Of a stretch of 64,000 bases of DNA, positions 1-11,185 are shown piece by piece. Origin of the DNA: Sphingomonas aracearum (GTDB taxonomy: Bacteria; Pseudomonadota; Alphaproteobacteria; Sphingomonadales; Sphingomonadaceae); the NCBI RefSeq assembly GCF_003345355.1, contig NZ_QQNB01000001.1:930001-994000 (forward strand), given 5' to 3'. The first letter of the stretch is position 1. The number at the start of each line of letters is the position of its first letter. The notes below the pieces were generated by a model, which did no database searches, had not been told where the DNA came from, and saw only the letters and a program-made list of their open reading frames with translations. The position numbers were made by a program, and so were the translations under genes.

Positions 1-1129
1 GGTCGGCCTGCAGGTCGAACCGGCGGCCCGCCGCGCGAACGGCTGCGTCGGCCCGGGCTGCGAGCGGCGCCAGCGGCGTGCCCTGCGCCGCTCCGCCGAG
101 ATCGGGCACGCGGTCCAGCCATGCGCGTGGCAGGGCCGCATCCCGCACGGCCAGGTGCAAGGGCCGCTCGCCGCCCACGCGCACGCCGCTCCCGCTGCTC
201 CAGGCTATGGGACCGCGCACCGTCGCCCCACCGCCTCGCACCCCTGCGGCCGCCCATCGGCCCGAGGCAAGGGACATATCGGCAGCCACCTCTGCGGCAC
301 TGCCGCTCGCCTGGATCGTGCCGGCAATCGCCTGCGCATCCCCCTGCGGCATGGCAAAGCCCGCCAGCGCGACTTCGGCCTGCCCGGCGAAGCGGCGGAG
401 CGTCGCGTCGGTCGAAAGCCGCAGGCTCGCCGCCAGCCCGCGCAGGCGGGTGCTGCCGCAGGCAGCGGCGGCCGTGCGCAGCGGCCCGACGAAACGCGGG
501 GCGCCGCGCGAGGTTCGCACGTCTCCCGCCAGCGAGACGTTCTGCGCCGAGCACGCCCCCGCCTCCAGCCGATCCGAGACGAGCGCCAGCGTCCCAGCGA
601 AGCCATCGTCCATCCGCCCGCGCCCGCTCGCCTTCAGGCCGATCGCGCCCGCCGGCGTCTCCAGCCGCATTCGCGCGTCGCCTACGTCAAGGTAGATCGC
701 CGGCAGCGAGAAGCCCCTGCCGGGCGCAGTCGAGGCGGGGATCAGCCGATCCAGCGCGCCCAGCGACAATCGCCCGTTCGCCCACCGCCCACGCAGGCGG
801 ACACGCCCCGCACGGAGGTCCGGCACCGACAGGCCGGACAGCGTCAGCCGGGTGCGCACCTCCACCCAGTCGGCGACCAGATCGGGTGCCGCGGGATCGC
901 CGATCACCACGTCCTCCAGCCGCTGCCGGGAAAGCCCCAGGTCGACGATCCGGTATCGCGCGGGAATATGATGCGCGGCAAGGTAACGGTCCACGTACCG
1001 TGCGGCGATCGGCCTGCGCGCCATCCAGGCGACCGCGAGGATCGCCACCACCAGCAGCACAAGGACAAGCACCGCCCGGCCCACGACGCGGCGGCGGGAG
1101 CGAACGGGGGCGGCGTGCTCGGTCTCCAT
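1..1129 (-). CDS. YdbH-like intermembrane lipid transport protein, N-terminal part (cut by window edge)
   Basis: The minus frame is open from about 1129 to the window edge, so the C-terminal part is missing. The visible ~376 residues start with an Arg-rich stretch, then one membrane anchor (about residues 18-35, Leu/Val-rich), then a periplasmic region beginning ARRPIAARYVDRYLAAH followed by RIVDLGLSRQRLEDVVIGDP. This resembles the AsmA/TamB-like YdbH family, whose E. coli member helps move phospholipids between the membranes. The start is uncertain: ATG at 1129 lies just before the anchor, and the frame extends upstream to a GTG. The gene is divergent from radC. The assignment comes from recognised sequence pattern, and the diagnostic C-terminal domain lies outside the window. 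Confidence 0.65.
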   Translation of the reverse strand, partial: METEHAAPVRSRRRVVGRAVLVLVLLVVAILAVAWMARRPIAARYVDRYLAAHHIPARYRIVDLGLSRQRLEDVVIGDPAAPDLVADWVEVRTRLTLSGLSVPDLRAGRVRLRGRWANGRLSLGALDRLIPASTAPGRGFSLPAIYLDVGDARMRLETPAGAIGLKASGRGRMDDGFAGTLALVSDRLEAGACSAQNVSLAGDVRTSRGAPRFVGPLRTAAAACGSTRLRGLAASLRLSTDATLRRFAGQAEVALAGFAMPQGDAQAIAGTIQASGSAAEVAADMSLASGRWAAAGVRGGGATVRGPIAWSSGSGVRVGGERPLHLAVRDAALPRAWLDRVPDLGGAAQGTPLAPLAARADAAVRAAGRRFDLQAD

Positions 1130-1216
1130 CACGCGCCCGGCAATCCCGTTCTGCTCCTTCGCAACCGTCACGGCATCATTGCACGGCCGGCCCGGCAAAT
1201 CTAATCGTTACGCCCT

Positions 1217-1900
1217 ATGAACGGTTCCGAGCCCGACAATAGCGGCCATCGCGCCCGGTTGCGTCAGCGGCTGGCCGATGGCGGCGGCGACGCACTGCTC
1301 GATCACGAGCTGATCGAGTATCTGCTCGCGCTGGCGATCCCGCGCCGCGACACCAAGCCGCTCGCCAAGCGGCTGCTCGACGAGTTCGGCGGCATTGCCG
1401 GGCTGCTGACGGCGGATACCGGCGAGCTGAAGCGGGTGGAGGGGCTCGGCGAGACGTCGATCGCCGCGCTCAAGATCGCGCAGGGTGCCGCCATCCGCCT
1501 CGTCCAGTCGCCGGTGAAGACGCGACCGATCCTGTCCAACTGGCAGGCGCTGCTCGACTATCTGCGCGCCGACATGGCGCATCATCCGATCGAGCGGATC
1601 CGCGTGCTGCACCTCAATACCAAGAACATGCTGATCCGCGACGAGCTGGTCGCCGAGGGCTCGATCGACGCCGCCCCGCTTTACGTGCGCGAAGTGGTGA
1701 AGCGGGCGCTGGAGCTGAGCAGCGCCGCCCTGATCCTGGTTCACAACCATCCCAGCGGCGATCCGTCGCCCAGCAAAGCGGACATCGACCTCACCCGCAA
1801 CGTGGCGGAGGCCGGCAAATGGCTGGGCGTCGCGGTGCACGATCACATCATCATGGGCACCAGCGGGCACGTCTCGCTACGCGCCAAGGGGCTGATCTGA
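1217..1900 (+). CDS. radC: RadC family JAB-domain protein
   Basis: This 227-aa protein has an N-terminal UPF0758 region, a helix-hairpin-helix-like segment (about 71-91, VEGLGETSIAALK) and a C-terminal JAB/MPN metalloprotease-like domain. The metal motif is visible as HNHPSGDPSPSKADID, with His176, His178 and Asp189. The family was named for a radiation phenotype later traced to recG; its real role is unsettled, with DNA repair or processing most often proposed. Length is normal for the family. It is transcribed alone, divergent from the YdbH-like gene and convergent with the EF-hand gene. A 9-bp palindrome follows about 50 bases after the stop. Confidence 0.93.
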   Translation: MNGSEPDNSGHRARLRQRLADGGGDALLDHELIEYLLALAIPRRDTKPLAKRLLDEFGGIAGLLTADTGELKRVEGLGETSIAALKIAQGAAIRLVQSPVKTRPILSNWQALLDYLRADMAHHPIERIRVLHLNTKNMLIRDELVAEGSIDAAPLYVREVVKRALELSSAALILVHNHPSGDPSPSKADIDLTRNVAEAGKWLGVAVHDHIIMGTSGHVSLRAKGLI

Positions 1901-1946
1901 GGGGCATCGGCAAGCAACCGGACTTGGCGCGTCCGGAGACACAGAA

Positions 1947-1976
1947 CGGCCGCCGCACCCATCGGTACGGCGGCCG
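1947..1976. terminator. Palindrome between convergent radC and EF-hand genes
   Basis: CGGCCGCCG at 1947-1955 is perfectly complementary to CGGCGGCCG at 1968-1976, with a 12-base loop. It lies in the gap between two convergent stop codons. There is no T-tract on either side, so termination is an inference from position and stem strength. Confidence 0.45.
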
Positions 1977-1997
1977 CTCCTGAGACAGAAGCCTCGC

Positions 1998-2588
1998 TTA
2001 GCCGGCTTGCGACAGGAAGCCTTGCAGCTCGGTCTTGCTCACCGACTTGCTCTTGTCCTTGTCCGCCTGGGCGAAGGCCTGGCCCGCCCACGTCCTGGTG
2101 GCAGGATCGTCGGCCTTGGCGTTCGGATCGCTGGCGCTCTTCAACGCCACCATCCACGCGCCGAACTCGGTGCTGCTGAGCGAGCCGTTGCCGTCCTTGT
2201 CGTAAGACGGGAATTCGGCCTGCACCACCTGCGCGACCTGATCGGCCTTGTTCACCGGCGCAGCGGACGATTGCGGCGAGCCCGGCGTCGCTCCGGTGGT
2301 CGCCCCCGAACTGCTTGGCGTGTCGGTGGTCTGGGCATTGTCCGTCGCCGCCGATGGCGAGGCGGGCGTGGCGCCGGTTGCCGGGTTCGCCGGCACCTGC
2401 TGCGTCGGCGCGGTGGCGCTGTCCGGGGCGGGCGGCGCCGAGTCGCCGCCGATGGGCGCGCGCCCCGGCGTGCCCTGCTGCTGCGGCGCGGCAGTTGTAG
2501 CGCCAGCCGATCCGCCGGGCGTCTGGCTCTGCGCAAGAGCAGGAGCAGCAACCGTCATGGCGCCGGCAAGAAGAACATATTTCAGCAT
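1998..2588 (-). CDS. Exported EF-hand calcium-binding protein
   Basis: This 196-aa protein has a cleavable signal peptide (about 1-19, ending ALA-Q), a low-complexity Pro/Ala/Thr/Ser linker (about 21-112) and two C-terminal EF-hands. Hand 1 is DKDGNGSLSSTEF, with ligands at 130/132/134/136 and Glu141. Hand 2 is DKDKSKSVSKTEL, starting at Asp176. The pair should bind calcium in the periplasm or outside the cell, with the linker acting as a flexible tether. Hand 2 has Ser and Lys at positions usually Asn and Gly, so its affinity may be lower. The partner is unknown. The gene stands alone on its strand. Confidence 0.85.
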   Translation of the reverse strand: MLKYVLLAGAMTVAAPALAQSQTPGGSAGATTAAPQQQGTPGRAPIGGDSAPPAPDSATAPTQQVPANPATGATPASPSAATDNAQTTDTPSSSGATTGATPGSPQSSAAPVNKADQVAQVVQAEFPSYDKDGNGSLSSTEFGAWMVALKSASDPNAKADDPATRTWAGQAFAQADKDKSKSVSKTELQGFLSQAG

Positions 2589-2778
2589 GACCTCTCTCCG
2601 TCTGATCTACTGTTGTGCAACTGAAGGCTGATGAGGCCAGCACTTCATCGCGTTTGCCTCAATTCAACCATCAACTGTGTATTTGGGTTCCCCCCAGCCG
2701 ATTTGAACCCTCGTCCCGTCCCTGCTAACCCCCGCTTCGTCCGATTGGCGTCGCCTTCCACTTTTCCAAGGATTTCCG

Positions 2779-4092
<1,314 letters not shown>

Positions 4093-4138
4093 GCGGGCCT
4101 TCACGATGGCGCGCTAGGGTGGCGACGGAAGGAACCGC

Positions 4139-4750
4139 ATGAAGAAACCGCAAACCGTCGCCAAGCTCGTCGAACTCGGCCGGGTGCAGCTGTCGCAGGG
4201 CTTTCTCCTGCGCGACTTCCTGTATTCGGAGATCGCGGCCATGCACGGCCTGTCCAACGTGCCCGACGATCCGGACCTGGCGATCGCCGCCGGCACGCGC
4301 CTGTGCACCGACCTGCTCGAACCCCTTCGGGAGGCGTTCGGGCCGTTGCAGATCGTGTCCGGCCTGCGCACCGCCGAGGTGAACGCGCTGGGCGCCGCCA
4401 AGGCCTATGGCCCCGCGTCGAACGAGCGCTCGCTGGCAGGCCATATCTGGGACAAGCGCGACGCGGCGGGGCAGATGGGCGCCACCGCCGGCATCATCGT
4501 TCCCGCCTTTGCCGATCGTTTCACCGCGCCGGACGACTGGAAGCGGCTGGCCTGGTGGATCCATGACCACCTGCCCTATTCGTCGATGGAGTTCTTTCCG
4601 CAGCGCTGGATGCTCCACCTGCAATGGCACGAAAAGCCGCTGCGCATGATCTACAGCCACATTCCGGAGGCGCGCGGCTACCTGACCCGGCCGGGCATGC
4701 CCGGGCATGACGGCGACCACCGGGAATATTGGAGTACGCTCATCGGGTGA
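4139..4750 (+). CDS. M15-like (D-Ala-D-Ala carboxypeptidase fold) hypothetical protein
   Basis: The 203-aa protein has no signal peptide. Its order of elements recalls peptidase M15/Hedgehog-fold proteins: an N-terminal FLLRDFLYSE segment, IVSGLRTAEVNALG at about 76-89 (compare SGYRS..N), a His-containing AGHIWDKRD stretch, and a late WMLHLQWH (about 161-168) where M15 enzymes have their last zinc ligand (WVH). The classical SxHxxGxAxD metal motif is not intact, so it may be a distant or inactive relative. It begins after a GGAAGGAA ribosome binding site. The link to purB is positional only. I would not assign an activity. Confidence 0.6.
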   Translation: MKKPQTVAKLVELGRVQLSQGFLLRDFLYSEIAAMHGLSNVPDDPDLAIAAGTRLCTDLLEPLREAFGPLQIVSGLRTAEVNALGAAKAYGPASNERSLAGHIWDKRDAAGQMGATAGIIVPAFADRFTAPDDWKRLAWWIHDHLPYSSMEFFPQRWMLHLQWHEKPLRMIYSHIPEARGYLTRPGMPGHDGDHREYWSTLIG

Positions 4751-4822
4751 CCGCGGGCGGCCGGGCGCGACCCTCTGCTCCGAGTTCGCGGCGGCACCCC
4801 GACCGGTCGCTTTCGCCGTCCG

Positions 4823-5014
4823 TCAGCGACGGCGGTCGGCTTCCTCTTCGATCATCCGGTGTCCCGCGGCCTCGGCGGCGGCCGCCGCCAGGCGGTTGGC
4901 CGTCTCGACGGCGGCCTCCGGCTCCATCTTCACCGCCACCGCATCCGGCCCTTTGACCAAAACATGGCCATCTTCGGCCGTCACCGTGCTGGGCTCTTTC
5001 TCGACCTCGGGCAT
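4823..5014 (-). CDS. Small acidic hypothetical protein, 63 aa
   Basis: The protein starts MPEVEKEPSTVTAEDGHVLVKGPDAV and continues as an Ala/Glu-rich helix (about 34-60). No signal peptide or membrane segment is visible. A good ribosome binding site (AGGAAGG, six bases before ATG) supports translation. The short beta-rich front (VLVKGPDAVAVKME) followed by a helix looks like a real small domain. I do not recognise the family. It is convergent with the M15-like gene. Confidence 0.55.
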   Translation of the reverse strand: MPEVEKEPSTVTAEDGHVLVKGPDAVAVKMEPEAAVETANRLAAAAAEAAGHRMIEEEADRRR

Positions 5015-5316
5015 TTCCGGCCTTCCTGACTATATCCTCCGATACCGTGGAGGCGGATCAAGCGACGGATACCAACGCGCCGGCAGCCGGGCGGTTCAGT
5101 TTCGCCGCCGGGCGTCCCTGCCCGCGGCTTCGGCGGCGCGCTCCAGGAGAAACTGGGACAATCCCGATGCGCGTTCCGGTGTGAGCGTGGGAACACGGTC
5201 CTGTCCGCGCATCGGCATCAGGCCATCCCGCGCCACGACATGGTTGGGCAGCTCACCGGAACAGCATATGGCGACACGCCGCGCGCCAACCCAGGTTCAA
5301 GTCAGGGCGGGGTCGG
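5015..5316. other. 302-bp gap with one possible short ORF
   Basis: This lies between the 63-aa gene and the dGTPase stop. The minus strand holds a short frame at 5096-5218 (40 codons from ATG, extendable upstream without an obvious start) that reads like protein (RVPTLTPERASGLSQFLLER). It has no convincing ribosome binding site. I see no RNA gene, repeat or strong terminator here. Confidence 0.35.
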
Positions 5317-6483
5317 TCAGAACCCGTCCGGCAGGTCGATCGGGCCGACCAGCTCGCGGTAGCGGGCGATGGCATAAAGGTCGGTCATGCCGGCGATGAA
5401 GTCGGCGATGTGCCGGCTGCGCCAGGGCTCCTCGGGCGGCAGCCGCTCCGCCCAGCCTTCCGGCAGGCGGCGCGGATCGTCGCGATAGGCGGAAAACAGG
5501 CCGGCGACGATGCCGTGCGCGGCCTGCGCGGCGGCAAGCTGCACGGGATGGTGGTAGAGATTGGCGTACATGAAGCGCTTCAGATCGCGCTCGGCGAGCC
5601 GCATTTCCTCGGAGAAACCCGCCAGGCATTGCCCCGCCTCGCGCACTTCGGCCGCGCTCTGCACGTCCGCCGCCCGCACGCGCCGCCGCGTTTCCGCGAT
5701 CAGGTCGTTGACCATGCGCCCGATCTGCCCGCGGATCAGCTCGCCGACGAGACGCCCGGTTTCCAGGTCGGGAAACCGCCGGCGCACCTCGTCCCACCCG
5801 GCCGCCACCACCGGCACGGCCAGGATCTGGTCCAGCGTCAACAGGCCGGCGCGCAGGCCGTCGTCGATGTCGTGATTGTCATAGGCGATGTCGTCGGCGA
5901 TCGCCGCCACCTGCGCCTCCAGGCTGGACCATTGCGACAGCTCCAGCGGAAAGCCGGCATCCGCCTCGCGCAAGGCCCAGCCGGGGTGCCGCACGGGCCC
6001 GTTATGCTTGGCCAGCCCTTCCAGCGTCTCCCAGGTGAGGTTCAGCCCCCGCCAGCGCGGATAGGGGCTGTCCACCTCGCTCAGCACGCGCAGGGTGTGG
6101 CCGTTATGGTCGAACCCGCCCTGCTCGCGCAGCGCCGCCTTCAGCGCATCCTCGCCGGCATGGCCGAACGGCGGGTGGCCGATATCGTGCGCCAGGCACA
6201 GCGCCTCGGTCAGATCCTCGTTCAGGCCCAGCGTGCGCGCGATGGTGCGCCCGATCTGCGCCACTTCCAGGCTGTGCGTCAGGCGGACACGGAAATGGTC
6301 GCCATCGGGCGCCAGGAACACCTGCGTCTTGCCGCGCAGCCGGCGAAAGCTGATCGAGTGGATGATGCGGTCGCGGTCGCGCTGGAAGGCATCGCGCGGC
6401 CCCCGCTCGGTCTCGTTCTGTTCCTTGTGCAGGCGACCTCGGCTGGCGTCAGGCCGGCTGGCCCAGGGCGCCCGCCCGGTCAT
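5317..6483 (-). CDS. dgt: Deoxyguanosinetriphosphate triphosphohydrolase-like protein (HD domain)
   Basis: The 388-aa HD-superfamily enzyme hydrolyses dNTPs to nucleoside and triphosphate, helping dNTP balance. Metal ligands are visible: RLTHSLEV (His70), [11 protein letters not shown] (His99-Asp100, with His103 and His108 following) and the later [24 protein letters not shown] is the family's N-terminal motif. The track start at 6660 would add 59 Arg/Ser/Pro-rich residues read through the previous gene. ATG at 6483 gives the family length and lies 16 bases after the stop of the SPOR gene, so the two are probably cotranscribed. It belongs to the type-2 dGTPase-like group, whose substrate range varies. 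Confidence 0.94.
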   Translation of the reverse strand: MTGRAPWASRPDASRGRLHKEQNETERGPRDAFQRDRDRIIHSISFRRLRGKTQVFLAPDGDHFRVRLTHSLEVAQIGRTIARTLGLNEDLTEALCLAHDIGHPPFGHAGEDALKAALREQGGFDHNGHTLRVLSEVDSPYPRWRGLNLTWETLEGLAKHNGPVRHPGWALREADAGFPLELSQWSSLEAQVAAIADDIAYDNHDIDDGLRAGLLTLDQILAVPVVAAGWDEVRRRFPDLETGRLVGELIRGQIGRMVNDLIAETRRRVRAADVQSAAEVREAGQCLAGFSEEMRLAERDLKRFMYANLYHHPVQLAAAQAAHGIVAGLFSAYRDDPRRLPEGWAERLPPEEPWRSRHIADFIAGMTDLYAIARYRELVGPIDLPDGF

Positions 6484-6499
6484 CAGCGCGCCGCCCTGC

Positions 6500-9331
6500 T
6501 CATGGCGTGGGCAGCTTTTCGACCTTCTGGCCGGCCGAACTGGTGAAGGTGAAGGCCGACATGCCCGAGCCGGCGAGCTTGTTGACGAACGCCTGCGCCT
6601 CGTCCGCGCTCTTGAACGGGCCGGTGAGCACGCGGTTGGTGGCGCGCAGCGGCGTGGCATAGCCCTGCCGCCCCTTCAGCGCGGGGCTGGACCCCTGCGC
6701 CTTCTTCCACGCCTTGGAAAGATCGCCCTGGTTGGCCCCGCCCGCCACCTGCACCCAGTAGCGCTCCGGGTCCGGCTTCGCGACGGGCGCCTTCGCCTTG
6801 GCCTTCGCCGCCGCTGCCCGCGTGCGGGACGTCGCCGGCTCGTCCGCCTCGGCCGTGCGCCGCTTGCCGCGCGTGGAGGCGAGCGCCTTGCTCGCGGCCG
6901 GCGCATCCTCCTCCTCCGCTGCGGCGCCCTTCGAGCGGGCGGCACCCGCGCCGGGCTTGCTCCTGCCCTTGGCCGCGACGGGCTCCTCCTCCTCCGCTGC
7001 GGCTCGCTTGCCGCGCGCTGCGACGGCCGGCGACTTGCCCTTTACCGCCGCATCGTCGCCCGCGTCCTCGACGACGCGCTGCGCCCGCGCCAACCGGCTG
7101 CTCGCCGCAGAGGCCAGCGCCTTGCCGCGGGCAGGCCGCGCTGCCGGCTCCTCCGCTTCGCTCGCGCCCCGCGTACCTCGCGCGGAGGGAACCGGATCGG
7201 CGGTCGCCACCTTCACCGCGGGCTTGCGCGCCGGAGCCGCTTCCGCGGGCTCGGCAGCGGCGGTGCGCACCGGCGCTGCCGCGGCAACCTGTACCGGCCG
7301 GCGTGGCGCCGTGCCTGCCGCCGGAGCCGCTGCGCTTTGCGCCGCAGCGCTCGGCGACACCAGACGTGCGATCACCGTTTCCTCGCTGGCGGCGGCGGTG
7401 GCCGTGCCCGCGGCCGGCGCCGTGTCGGCCACAGCGGACGGCGGCACCGCCTCGGCAGCGATACCCGGCTGCGGCGTGGCCGGCGCCACCGCCGCGGCAG
7501 CAGACGGCGGCAACGCTTCGCCGGCGGTCCCAGGCTGGGCCGTGGGCGGTGCCACGGCGGCGACCCGCATGTCCGCCTCCGCCGCGGGCGTCGGCGCCTG
7601 GGCCAGTGCCTGCACCGCCGCCGCATAGGTCGGCGGCGACGCTGCGGGAGCCGCGGAGGGCGCCCCGCCCGCGCTTCCGCTCGGTGCGGGCGAAGCGGTC
7701 GCGGCAGGCGAGAAGCCGGGCTGCGGCAATGCCGCCCTCGCCTGCGCCCCGGGCGCGGGTGCGCCGTTCGCCGGGTTCGGGAGGGACGCACCGGGTGCGG
7801 CCCACGGGGAGCGCGCCAGAGTCGCCGGCACGGCTGTCGAAGGGCTTGCGCTCGCTACCTGCGCCGGAGTTGCCGGCTGGATCGGCACCTGCGCGCCGCC
7901 GGTCGCTACCCGAACGTTCTGCTCGACCGGCAGCGATCGAACCTGCGTCGCGGCGCCCGTGTTCGATGGCAAGCCCGCCCCCTGAGCGGCACCCGCGACT
8001 TGCACCGGCAACGACGGCCGCACGGCCGATTGCACCGGCAACGACGGCCGCGCGGCCGGAGTGGCGGCATAGGGCGGCGCTGCGGCGCGGGACGGCAGGG
8101 CGCTGGCCAGTTGCACCGCGCCGCTCCCCTGAACGGGCGACGATGGCGGCGTCACCGGCGAGCCGCTGGTATAGGCGTATTGCCGGGGCGGGTTCGCGGC
8201 GGGCGATGCGGGGCCAGTGGACGGTGCCGCCGCAACGCGCACGTTCCGCTCCGGCGGCACCGCCTGCGCGCCGGCAAAGCGCGTCGGCGCAAGCGCAGCC
8301 GGCGGAGGAACGGGAACCGGCGCGCTTGCCACTGCATAGCTGGGGGGAGCGGGCAACGGAGCGGGCACCGGCGCCGGCGACTGGCCGGCCAGTTGCACCC
8401 GGCCCGGCTTCACCTTGCGGTCCTTCTTTTTCTTGCGCGACGAGACGGCGGCGACCTGCACCGGAACGGACACCGGCGCGGCGCGGGTGGGCGCGACCTC
8501 CACCGCGAGTTGCGGCAGCGCCGGCGCCAGCCGCGCGTCGGCGATCCGCTGCGGCGTGGTGCGGACCTCGCCGAAATGCACGGCAAACGCCTTTTCGGCG
8601 GGCGACAGCGTCGGCAGGCGTGCGAAGAACGCCTGCATGCCCTGCACCATCGCACCCGGCATCATGCTGCTGGAGATGCGCGTCGCGCCGGACTGGTCGC
8701 CGCCCAGCGCCAGGATGAACGCGCGCGTCCGCCAGGCGGCGCGGTCGCTTCGGCGGAGCTGCGCGTCGATCACCTCCAGCGCCGCATCGCGTTGCCCGGC
8801 GATCGCCAGCGAGAGCGCGTAGCGACGCTCGGTCTCGTCGTTGCGCCCGCCGGCCAGCGCCAGCTTGTAGTCGCGCTGTGCCCGGCCTTGCTGGCCGACC
8901 AGATCCCAGGCGAGCGCGCGGCGTGCGGCGAAGCTGCGCACCGGCCAGCCGGCCCGCTCTGCCTCGGCGAAACGCTGCAACGCCTCGCCCGGACGCTCGC
9001 TGGCGACCAGCCAGCCGCCCTGCGCCGCCTTCATCCGCCCATCGTTCGGCAGGATGCGCGAGGCCCGGTCGAGAAAGCCCTTCGCCGCGGTCAGGTCGCC
9101 CAGGTCGGTCGTGATCTCGGCGGCGCGGACCAGCGCGGCGACGTTGGTCGGCTCGGTGGCGAGCACGCGCATCTGGGAAGCGAGTTCGTCCGCTTCCGGG
9201 TTCTCCGTTTGCTGCACGAACTGCGGCGACGCCGTCTGCGCGGTGGCGGGCGTGGCGATCACAAGCGGCACTGGGCCAAGCGACAGCCCCAGCGCCAGGG
9301 CCGAAATACCGGTGAGTCGGGAAGTTCTCAT
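6500..9331 (-). CDS. Exported TPR protein with C-terminal SPOR domain
   Basis: The 943-aa protein has four parts. A signal peptide (about 1-33) ends ATPATAQ. A TPR-like helical domain (about 40-280) has repeats such as [17 protein letters not shown] very long Ala/Pro/Val linker with KKKKDRK and Lys/Arg/Glu patches follows (about 310-850). The last ~75 residues are a SPOR domain ([20 protein letters not shown] ... [20 protein letters not shown]). SPOR domains bind glycan strands stripped of stem peptides at the septum, so a cell-wall or division role is likely, and ftsZ lies just upstream. ATG at 9331 was chosen because it opens the signal peptide. Strong codon bias in the linker keeps three frames open, producing kilobase shadow ORFs on both strands. 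Confidence 0.85.
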   Translation of the reverse strand: MRTSRLTGISALALGLSLGPVPLVIATPATAQTASPQFVQQTENPEADELASQMRVLATEPTNVAALVRAAEITTDLGDLTAAKGFLDRASRILPNDGRMKAAQGGWLVASERPGEALQRFAEAERAGWPVRSFAARRALAWDLVGQQGRAQRDYKLALAGGRNDETERRYALSLAIAGQRDAALEVIDAQLRRSDRAAWRTRAFILALGGDQSGATRISSSMMPGAMVQGMQAFFARLPTLSPAEKAFAVHFGEVRTTPQRIADARLAPALPQLAVEVAPTRAAPVSVPVQVAAVSSRKKKKDRKVKPGRVQLAGQSPAPVPAPLPAPPSYAVASAPVPVPPPAALAPTRFAGAQAVPPERNVRVAAAPSTGPASPAANPPRQYAYTSGSPVTPPSSPVQGSGAVQLASALPSRAAAPPYAATPAARPSLPVQSAVRPSLPVQVAGAAQGAGLPSNTGAATQVRSLPVEQNVRVATGGAQVPIQPATPAQVASASPSTAVPATLARSPWAAPGASLPNPANGAPAPGAQARAALPQPGFSPAATASPAPSGSAGGAPSAAPAASPPTYAAAVQALAQAPTPAAEADMRVAAVAPPTAQPGTAGEALPPSAAAAVAPATPQPGIAAEAVPPSAVADTAPAAGTATAAASEETVIARLVSPSAAAQSAAAPAAGTAPRRPVQVAAAAPVRTAAAEPAEAAPARKPAVKVATADPVPSARGTRGASEAEEPAARPARGKALASAASSRLARAQRVVEDAGDDAAVKGKSPAVAARGKRAAAEEEEPVAAKGRSKPGAGAARSKGAAAEEEDAPAASKALASTRGKRRTAEADEPATSRTRAAAAKAKAKAPVAKPDPERYWVQVAGGANQGDLSKAWKKAQGSSPALKGRQGYATPLRATNRVLTGPFKSADEAQAFVNKLAGSGMSAFTFTSSAGQKVEKLPTP

Positions 9332-9528
9332 GGGAGTGTCCGTTCTGCCCCGATCCGGTAACCACGACAAGAAGCGGGCATGCGCGGTGCGGCAGGAGGA
9401 CGCACGTCGGCGACGAAGCGGCACCCGCTAAGCCGTTGCTCTTGCGCCCGAACTCGCCGCCAGACCGCCGCAGCAAACGCTTCCGGCGCAGGACGCGTCA
9501 TGGTCGTCGGTGCGCCCACGCGCCCTCT

Positions 9529-9552
9529 CCCGGCCCGCACAAGCGAGCCGGG
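9529..9552 (-). terminator. Possible hairpin after ftsZ
   Basis: CCCGGC at 9529-9534 pairs with GCCGGG at 9547-9552 across a 12-base loop, 12 bases beyond the ftsZ stop. No T-run follows, so this is a weak candidate for the end of the dcw transcript. Confidence 0.3.
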
Positions 9553-9564
9553 TTCCGGCCAGGC

Positions 9565-11070
9565 TTACTGGTTGTTCTGGCGGTGCAAGAAGCGCGGAAT
9601 GTCGAGACCCTTGTCGTCGCCTTCCTCTTCCTTCGCGGCGCCGCGGGACACGCTGGACATGCGCTCGAACAGCGTGCCGCCCAGCTTCACCTTGGGCGCC
9701 GGCGCCGCAGGAACGCCGTCCTCCGCCGCCGAACCCGGCGTCAGCCAGCGGCGACGCGGGCTGGCCGGATCGGCTTCCGCCGCCGGGATCGGTGCCGAAA
9801 GATCATCGTCGGCGAAGCTCCGCGCAGGCTCCGGTGCGAGGCTGTCGGCGCCGAGCACCAATTCGTCCTCGTCCGCCGGGGCGGCAAGCGGCGCGGTGGT
9901 CTGCGGCGGCGTGGCGACCGGCTGGGCCGGCGTGCGCACCTCTGTGGCCGGCTGCGCGGCGGCGGCCTGTTCCACCTCGGTGATCGCCGACGCGACCGGG
10001 ATCGAGGACGCGGCGGGCTCTTCCGCGGCCTTCTTCGGCGCGGAGAAGCTGAAGGTGGTGCGGCTGGCGGCCTGGTTCGGCGTCGGCTGCGGCTCGGTGC
10101 GGGCAGCCGCCTCGATCCCGGTGGCGACCACCGACACGCGGATGCGGCCTTCCAGGTCCGGGTTGAACGCCGAGCCCCAGATGATGTTCGCGTCCTCGTC
10201 CACCAGCTCGCGGATATGGTTGGCGGCCTCGTCCACTTCCAGCAGGCGCATGTCGTCGCCGCCGGTGATGGACACGATCACGCCCTTGGCGCCCTTCATC
10301 GACACGCCATCGAGCAGCGGGTTGGCGATCGCCTTCTGCGCCGCCTCGATCGCGCGGCTGTCGCCGGACGCCTCGCCGGTGCCCATCATCGCCTTGCCCA
10401 TTTCCTGCATCACCGAGCGCACGTCGGCGAAATCGAGGTTGATGAGGCCGGGCATCACCATCAGGTCGGTGATGCCGCGCACGCCCTGTTGCAGCACCTC
10501 GTCCGCCATCAGGAACGCCTCCTTGAAGGTGGTGTTCGCATTGGCGACCAGGAACAGGTTCTGGTTGGGGATGACGATCAGCGTGTCGACATACTTCTGC
10601 AGCTCCTCGATGCCGGCGTCCGCGCTCTTGGCGCGACGATTGCCCTCGAAGGCGAACGGCTTGGTGACGACGCCCACGGTGAGGATGCCCATGTCCCGGG
10701 CCGCCTTGGCGATGACCGGGGCCGCGCCGGTGCCGGTGCCGCCGCCCATGCCGGCAGCGATGAACACCATGTGGCTGCCTTCGAGCTGCTTGGCGAGGCT
10801 GTCGATCGTCTCCTCGGCGGCGGCCTTGCCGATCTCCGGCCGGCTGCCCGCGCCCAGGCCTTGCGTGATCTTGGCGCCCAGCTGGATGCGATGCGGCGCC
10901 ACCGACTGCTTCAGCGCCTGCGCATCGGTGTTGGCCACCAGGAACTCGACGCCCTGCACGTCGGCCTGCATCATGTTCGCAATGGCGTTGCCGCCCGCAC
11001 CGCCGACGCCGATCACGGTGATCCGCGGGGTCAGCTCATCCACCTCGGGCGGCAGAAATTCGATGCTCAT
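9565..11070 (-). CDS. ftsZ: Cell division protein FtsZ
   Basis: This is the tubulin-like GTPase that forms the Z ring, 501 residues from ATG at 11070 ([13 protein letters not shown]). The track start at 11139 would add 23 atypical residues. The GTP-binding signature [10 protein letters not shown] is at about 109-118, the nucleotide loop GVGGAGGNA at about 21-29, and the T7 synergy loop INLDFADV at about 210. A long Ala/Pro linker (about 330-480) leads to the conserved C-terminal peptide DIPRFLHRQ near the end, which binds FtsA and other partners. It is the last dcw gene, 115 bases after ftsA, so it may have its own promoter in that gap. Confidence 0.98.
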   Translation of the reverse strand: MSIEFLPPEVDELTPRITVIGVGGAGGNAIANMMQADVQGVEFLVANTDAQALKQSVAPHRIQLGAKITQGLGAGSRPEIGKAAAEETIDSLAKQLEGSHMVFIAAGMGGGTGTGAAPVIAKAARDMGILTVGVVTKPFAFEGNRRAKSADAGIEELQKYVDTLIVIPNQNLFLVANANTTFKEAFLMADEVLQQGVRGITDLMVMPGLINLDFADVRSVMQEMGKAMMGTGEASGDSRAIEAAQKAIANPLLDGVSMKGAKGVIVSITGGDDMRLLEVDEAANHIRELVDEDANIIWGSAFNPDLEGRIRVSVVATGIEAAARTEPQPTPNQAASRTTFSFSAPKKAAEEPAASSIPVASAITEVEQAAAAQPATEVRTPAQPVATPPQTTAPLAAPADEDELVLGADSLAPEPARSFADDDLSAPIPAAEADPASPRRRWLTPGSAAEDGVPAAPAPKVKLGGTLFERMSSVSRGAAKEEEGDDKGLDIPRFLHRQNNQ

Positions 11071-11185
11071 GGTCTTTTTCTCCACCGGGGCCCCACCCCC
11101 GTCGAAACAGGTACGCGTTAACTGAAGATTGTGCACCAATCATCCCGCCGCCGAAACCCCCAACGGATCGGGGCGGCGCAGTTTT

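Noticed and set aside
6095..9361. 1088-codon plus-strand frame and a 997-codon minus frame over the SPOR gene
   Set aside because: Both arise from GC-rich codon bias in the long Ala/Pro linker; neither shows a domain, while the 943-aa frame has signal peptide, TPR and SPOR.
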